DNA of 64,000 nt from an uncultured Clostridium sp. (GTDB lineage: Bacteria; Bacillota; Clostridia; Lachnospirales; Lachnospiraceae). The stretch lies in assembly GCA_934438135.1 (NCBI GenBank), contig CAKSBP010000012.1, positions 11,183 to 75,182 on the forward strand, in the 5' to 3' direction. Below, piece after piece: positions 61,801 to 64,000 of this stretch; the stretch's first letter is position 1, and each line of letters begins with the position of its first letter. Made by a program: the position numbers and the translations under genes. The notes under the pieces were generated by a model. The model had not been told where the DNA came from. It searched no databases and saw nothing but the letters and a program-made list of their open reading frames with translations.

Positions 61801-63096
61801 TCCATTACATGGTACTCTACAAACTCTACTATCGCTTCTGTATCCAAGACAGGAAAAGTAACAGCAAACCGTGCCGGTACAGCAACGATTGTAGCAAAAA
61901 CACGTTATGGAAAGCAGGCGGTATGTAAAGTGACAGTTACTTCTGTATCAAATGGAAAAGAAATTGTAGCAGCTCCATCTAATTATGTAACAAGTGCACA
62001 GCTAACGAAGGCCACAAATTTCAAAGGAGCAAATGCCAGTGCATTGGCAGCTGTTATGAAAAAAGCAGCAGCAGGCGGGAAAATAACCATTGCAGCTATT
62101 GGCGGTTCTATTACACAGGGAACAGTTTCCAATGGAACATTAGATTCCAAAGTAGAAAATAAATCTCCATATGCAGCGATTTTCTTTAACTGGTGGAAAG
62201 AGACTTTCCCAAATGCACAGTTTGAATTTGTAAATGCAGGCATTGGTGCAACAGATTCTTACCTTGGTGTACATCGTGTACAGTCTGATGTATTATCCAA
62301 AAAACCAGATTTGGTATTGGTGGAATTTGCAGTAAACGATGCAGCAACAGATTTCTATAAACAGAGTTATGATAACCTGGTTCGAAAACTTCTGAAATCT
62401 GACGTTAGTCCAGCGGTAATGCTTTTGTTTATGTCTCAAACCAACGACAGCAGTGCTCAGGAGAATCAGGCAGAGATTGGAAGTACATATGGACTTCCGA
62501 TGATCAGCTATAAGAATGTTATGGATGATATGATGAATAACGGAACGTATACAAAAGAAGCATTATCCGGAGATGGTGTTCATCCAAGCGCTTTAGGCCA
62601 TACAATCTGCGGTGAAATTATCTGGAAATATTTAAATTCCATTTATAAAAAATCTGACAGCTATAGTATACCAAAAGCATTTAATAAAGATGCTGTAACC
62701 AGTGAAATTTATATGAATGCAGAAATCAAGGACAGTTCCAATATAACACCAGACAGCCTCGGAACATTCTCTAAGAGTAATGTTTTCTCGACTTTTCCAA
62801 ATGACTGGACCTGTTCTTACGGTTCTGGAGAATTGACCTTTAAGTTGAACTGTAAAAATCTTGGTATTATGTATTACTGCCAGACAGATGGAAATGGTGG
62901 ACAGTTTGATGTTTATATAGATGGAGAAAAGGTAACTACTTTGGATGCTGATTTTACAGGCGGCTGGGGTAATTATGCAAACACAGCAGAGTGTTATACA
63001 TCAGACAAAGTAGCAGAGCATACGATTACCATTAAGAAAGCAGAGAATTCCAAAGGAAATGAATTTACTGTATTAGGATTGCTAGTTTCCAAATAG
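58804..63096 (+). CDS. Secreted multimodular GH26 mannanase with SGNH esterase domain
   Basis: A 1430-residue exoenzyme. Residues 1-38 are a signal peptide (hydrophobic VAVSMAFALTLT). A beta-sandwich carbohydrate-binding-like module follows (about 45-207). The GH26 beta-mannanase domain (about 260-655) has the acid/base Glu448 in FRPFHENTGSWFWWG and the nucleophile Glu557 in TVTETGPAN. A second sugar-binding-like module (about 768-945) and a Big2 Ig-like domain (about 970-1047) come next. The C-terminal SGNH hydrolase (about 1090-1285) shows Ser1102 in GGSITQG, Asn1178 in VNDAA, and Asp1257/His1260 in GDGVHPS. A last beta domain (1300-1430) resembles CBM35-like ends of mannan acetyl esterases. 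It probably cuts and deacetylates mannan outside the cell. Confidence 0.9.
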   Translation: MSNKFIKKGVAVSMAFALTLTSINDYGFAKSISVSAASQIQDEVTLLSQNFNSGIDGWSYGSGWEYNYSGKDNSSVEADNGMLKMNVDYSKDAEQSWSQAAVSYWNNDGNKFSRANKVTLDFLYDSAKLTKGFFTIMVFSNAGINANVPVNTANAETVSGTIKKASVSISFDALGNSASDNGFAICLIGNNTDYKGSVWFDNLVVSGEPVDLTADDVDSKVAVKSADEQQVIVSGGKLITATKDGSEEKTSLSTKAVLVDKKATENTKKIYAYLKAVGASQSVIYGHQDDTFQKAGSSELTNSDTKDVTGSISGIFGIDALTLCGNEYSASQYNASHGTTLPENVSGNIIAAANVSNEAIAEGAIVTMSAHMPNFSGITKNANYNYQTDPSYAKYDFSPTTFNDTSGDTINNILPGGKYNKVYTAYLDMIADYADMVNGTILFRPFHENTGSWFWWGAAFCDAETYKNVYRYTIEYLRDTKGVHNMLFEYSPSSTGSASLAECAERYPGDNYVDIMGVDMYDRVPSTDGKWMKEFKAQLQIVNQFAKNHGKLFTVTETGPANDTADGDNQTALLRSNNGNKDWYNQVLNIVSETDASYFLTWANFAKTNGFYSPYVDEINKDGSLHGHEMLDNFISFYNDGRSIFAANQKAVLAGDSISKVTASAVTEKAAGYIVTPISGSRILKAATISAKITNRKSNTAVKFVLKTKKKTVSLNARLMGSGYYKAALSKKQLASLGKQVGTLELYIDGKKAQSLSEIYNIAAPVEDETLVDGFENYNGVDSQLTKAWTANKDTNCNISFTLNKSKVFSGSYGLTFNYDETSTGWGGSTINKNADWSNCNALQFYMIPDGNNQKTVIQITAGGVVYETYLNAYSTYKKMGKTPILVTIPFSEFCQRDTKGNPKGGLEKDCKAVTSVGLWVNALKDTPAVKDGRVSGTLYYDAVTAVNTKTTKISFVKASTAACKNLKAQTIKMKTSSLSLKKGKTKQLTAAVSGKGDTSITWYSTNSTIASVSKTGKVTANRAGTATIVAKTRYGKQAVCKVTVTSVSNGKEIVAAPSNYVTSAQLTKATNFKGANASALAAVMKKAAAGGKITIAAIGGSITQGTVSNGTLDSKVENKSPYAAIFFNWWKETFPNAQFEFVNAGIGATDSYLGVHRVQSDVLSKKPDLVLVEFAVNDAATDFYKQSYDNLVRKLLKSDVSPAVMLLFMSQTNDSSAQENQAEIGSTYGLPMISYKNVMDDMMNNGTYTKEALSGDGVHPSALGHTICGEIIWKYLNSIYKKSDSYSIPKAFNKDAVTSEIYMNAEIKDSSNITPDSLGTFSKSNVFSTFPNDWTCSYGSGELTFKLNCKNLGIMYYCQTDGNGGQFDVYIDGEKVTTLDADFTGGWGNYANTAECYTSDKVAEHTITIKKAENSKGNEFTVLGLLVSK

Positions 63097-63153
63097 AAAG
63101 ATAGAAATCTGCTATGCTATAAAATGAAATATTGTGTCAAGGTATAAAAATAA

Positions 63154-63182
63154 TTGTTTCTTTGGGAAAAAAATGTTAAAAT
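63154..63182 (+). promoter_or_regulatory. Promoter of the 63203 gene
   Basis: TTGTTT (63154-63159), 17 bases, TAAAAT (63177-63182), leaving a short leader of about 12 bases, so the -10 may be slightly further upstream. Confidence 0.4.
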
Positions 63183-63202
63183 AGAGATGAGGTGAGAATA
63201 GC

Positions 63203-63625
63203 ATGAAAGGATTAAAGAGCTGGAAAAGGGTAATTATCTTTCTTTTTATAGTCATAATGCCTGTAGCCGGGATGTGTTTTGAAGAACTCAGAACAGATTC
63301 CTCCTTTGTATGCTATAATCATGCCAACTCAGGACCTCAAAGTTTTGTATCACAGTTTGTAAATATTTCGAATGACGTCTCTATTGAAAAATATCTGGGT
63401 ATTCACATCCAGAACAGTATTGTTCTTGGGGAAAAGCAGGTACAGCAGAAGCTGCCTGTTCGTATTTTTTATGTCCTGCTTGCTTTTGCAGTGCTGCCGT
63501 TTTATTATCATTATCTTAAATATACCGGTACTTGGGTAAGCAGTGGTGGTGTCTGGAAGTTAAATTATATTGTGCGCTACATACATAATCAGGATGGAGA
63601 AAAAGATAGAACTTTCACAAAATAA
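63203..63625 (+). CDS. Small membrane protein of unknown function
   Basis: A 140-residue protein with two hydrophobic helices (IIFLFIVIMPVAGMCF near residues 11-26, FYVLLAFAVLPFYYHYL near 88-104) and a polar outside loop between them with two Cys and many Ser and Asn. GAGGTGAG precedes the ATG. It has no recognisable family. It is followed by a second, shorter membrane protein; a perfect hairpin spans its stop codon. Confidence 0.65.
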   Translation: MKGLKSWKRVIIFLFIVIMPVAGMCFEELRTDSSFVCYNHANSGPQSFVSQFVNISNDVSIEKYLGIHIQNSIVLGEKQVQQKLPVRIFYVLLAFAVLPFYYHYLKYTGTWVSSGGVWKLNYIVRYIHNQDGEKDRTFTK

Positions 63626-63642
63626 ATTCTATTTTGTGAAAG
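63612..63642 (+). promoter_or_regulatory. Hairpin masking the ribosome site of the next small gene
   Basis: CTTTCACAAAATA (63612-63624) and TATTTTGTGAAAG (63630-63642) are perfect 13-base inverted copies. The 5' arm lies in the end of the 63203 gene, and the 3' arm contains the first part of AAAGGAG, the site for the ATG at 63655. Translation of the first gene would melt it, implying coupling. Confidence 0.65.
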
Positions 63643-63654
63643 GAGATAGAATCT

Positions 63655-63771
63655 ATGGGAATGAATATTCTGATTGCAGTAATGGGAATTATGGCCCTGG
63701 CTGCAGGAATCTGGTGTTTCCGTGTAGAAAATGGAAGGTTTGATAGTGATTCGAAAGAAGAGAAGAAATAG
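63655..63771 (+). CDS. 38-residue single-pass membrane protein
   Basis: ATG at 63655 follows AAAGGAG at good spacing. The peptide has one helix (ILIAVMGIMALAAGIWCF) and a charged C-terminal tail (SKEEKK). A terminator follows closely, consistent with a real gene. No family is recognised; it may be a partner of the 140-residue membrane protein. Confidence 0.65.
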   Translation: MGMNILIAVMGIMALAAGIWCFRVENGRFDSDSKEEKK

Positions 63772-63798
63772 ATTTAAGGGAGTATTATAAATAGATAC

Positions 63799-63831
63799 AA
63801 GGAGGTGTCTGGGGAGAGATGCCTCCTTTTT
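63799..63831 (+). terminator. Terminator of the small membrane protein pair
   Basis: AAGGAGG (63799-63805) and CCTCCTT (63822-63828) pair with further inner bases, then T5. Confidence 0.8.
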
Positions 63832-63870
63832 ATATTACTTTTATATTACTCTTTATAAAGCTGTTTACTT

Positions 63871-63907
63871 TAAAAAATAAAAAGCCTCGATTCCTAAGAA
63901 TCAAGGC
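63871..63907 (-). terminator. tRNA-Leu terminator (minus strand)
   Basis: On the minus strand GCCTTGATTC (63898-63907) pairs with GAATCGAGGC (63884-63893) with one mismatch, followed by a long T-rich tract (63872-63883). It lies 9 bases downstream of the tRNA end. Confidence 0.8.
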
Positions 63908-63916
63908 ATTCCTTTA

Positions 63917-64000
63917 TGCAGTTGACGGGACTTGAACCCGAACCCACTTGCGTGGACATGAACCTGAATCATGCGCGTATGCCAATTCCGCCACAACTGC
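63917..64000 (-). tRNA. tRNA-Leu (anticodon CAG)
   Basis: Read on the minus strand, the 7-bp acceptor GCAGTTG pairs with CAACTGC. A D arm with AATTGGC, anticodon stem CATGA / TCATG around the loop TTCAGGT, a class II variable arm (CCAC / GTGG), and T arm CGGG-TTCAAGT-CCCG follow. Discriminator is A. The anticodon CAG reads leucine CUG. CCA is not encoded. It is complete and ends exactly at the window edge. Confidence 0.97.

Noticed and set aside
1..64000. CRISPR arrays, insertion sequences or prophage
   Set aside because: No regularly spaced repeats, transposase, integrase or phage structural genes were found; the repeats seen are single hairpins.

Overview
The window reads as chromosomal DNA of an anaerobic, AT-rich Firmicute, most likely Lachnospiraceae (Roseburia/Coprococcus/Lachnospira-like). 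Pointers are a SCIFF peptide (scfA) with its radical-SAM maturase and a fused SecDF, a type III glutamine synthetase, the mcsA-mcsB-clpC-radA order, a Csp-type subtilisin, a secreted GH26 mannanase, a perfect sigma-28 (SigD) type promoter, and AGGAGG ribosome binding sites throughout. No prophage, insertion sequence, integrase or CRISPR array was seen. The DNA is gene-dense; most operons end in clear intrinsic terminators.

Region 1 (0-7.7 kb) is protein quality control and DNA repair: a GntR/YtrA-type repressor sits where ctsR usually lies, followed by mcsA, mcsB, clpC, a small conserved protein behind a structured leader, radA, and a soluble chemoreceptor-like protein. Region 2 (7.8-17.4 kb) is mixed: an M23 peptidase and a small conserved protein on the minus strand, a cyclopropane-fatty-acid synthase family methyltransferase, a histidine phosphatase, maf, a structured 390-base gap, a phosphopantetheinyl transferase, a PAP2 phosphatase, a Csp-like protease, and an AIM24 protein. 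Region 3 (16.4-26.2 kb) has a LysR regulator divergent from leuCD, two HD-domain proteins, an M29-type aminopeptidase with a long N-terminal extension, a TetM-like GTPase fused to a Rae1/YacP-type NYN nuclease, and purE.

Region 4 (26.2-36.8 kb) has a PHP phosphoesterase, then the SCIFF locus (TIGR04086 membrane protein, scfA, scfB, secDF), recJ, apt, a ROK sugar kinase, a class I phosphomannose isomerase and a DUF624 membrane protein. Region 5 (36.8-54.8 kb) is glgB, mscS, type III glutamine synthetase, a prepilin-type peptidase, argH, an M32 carboxypeptidase, enolase, a lone acyl-CoA carboxyltransferase, a Ca2+-type P-ATPase, an unknown protein under a sigma-28 promoter, an MntP/YtaF-type membrane protein and DedA.

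Region 6 (54.8-64 kb) faces the cell surface: an L,D-transpeptidase with Ig-like repeats, a broken polyphosphate-polymerase (VTC) gene still linked to its DUF4956 partner, an AbrB-like protein, a 1430-residue secreted enzyme that joins GH26 mannanase, Big2 and SGNH-esterase modules, two small membrane proteins coupled by a hairpin, and tRNA-Leu(CAG) at the right edge.

The points most worth a second look are the GTPase-NYN nuclease fusion, the GntR replacement of CtsR together with an altered McsB nucleotide-binding motif, the mannanase-esterase fusion, the sigma-28 controlled orphan gene, the decayed polyphosphate locus, and several structured leaders that I could not match to known riboswitch classes.
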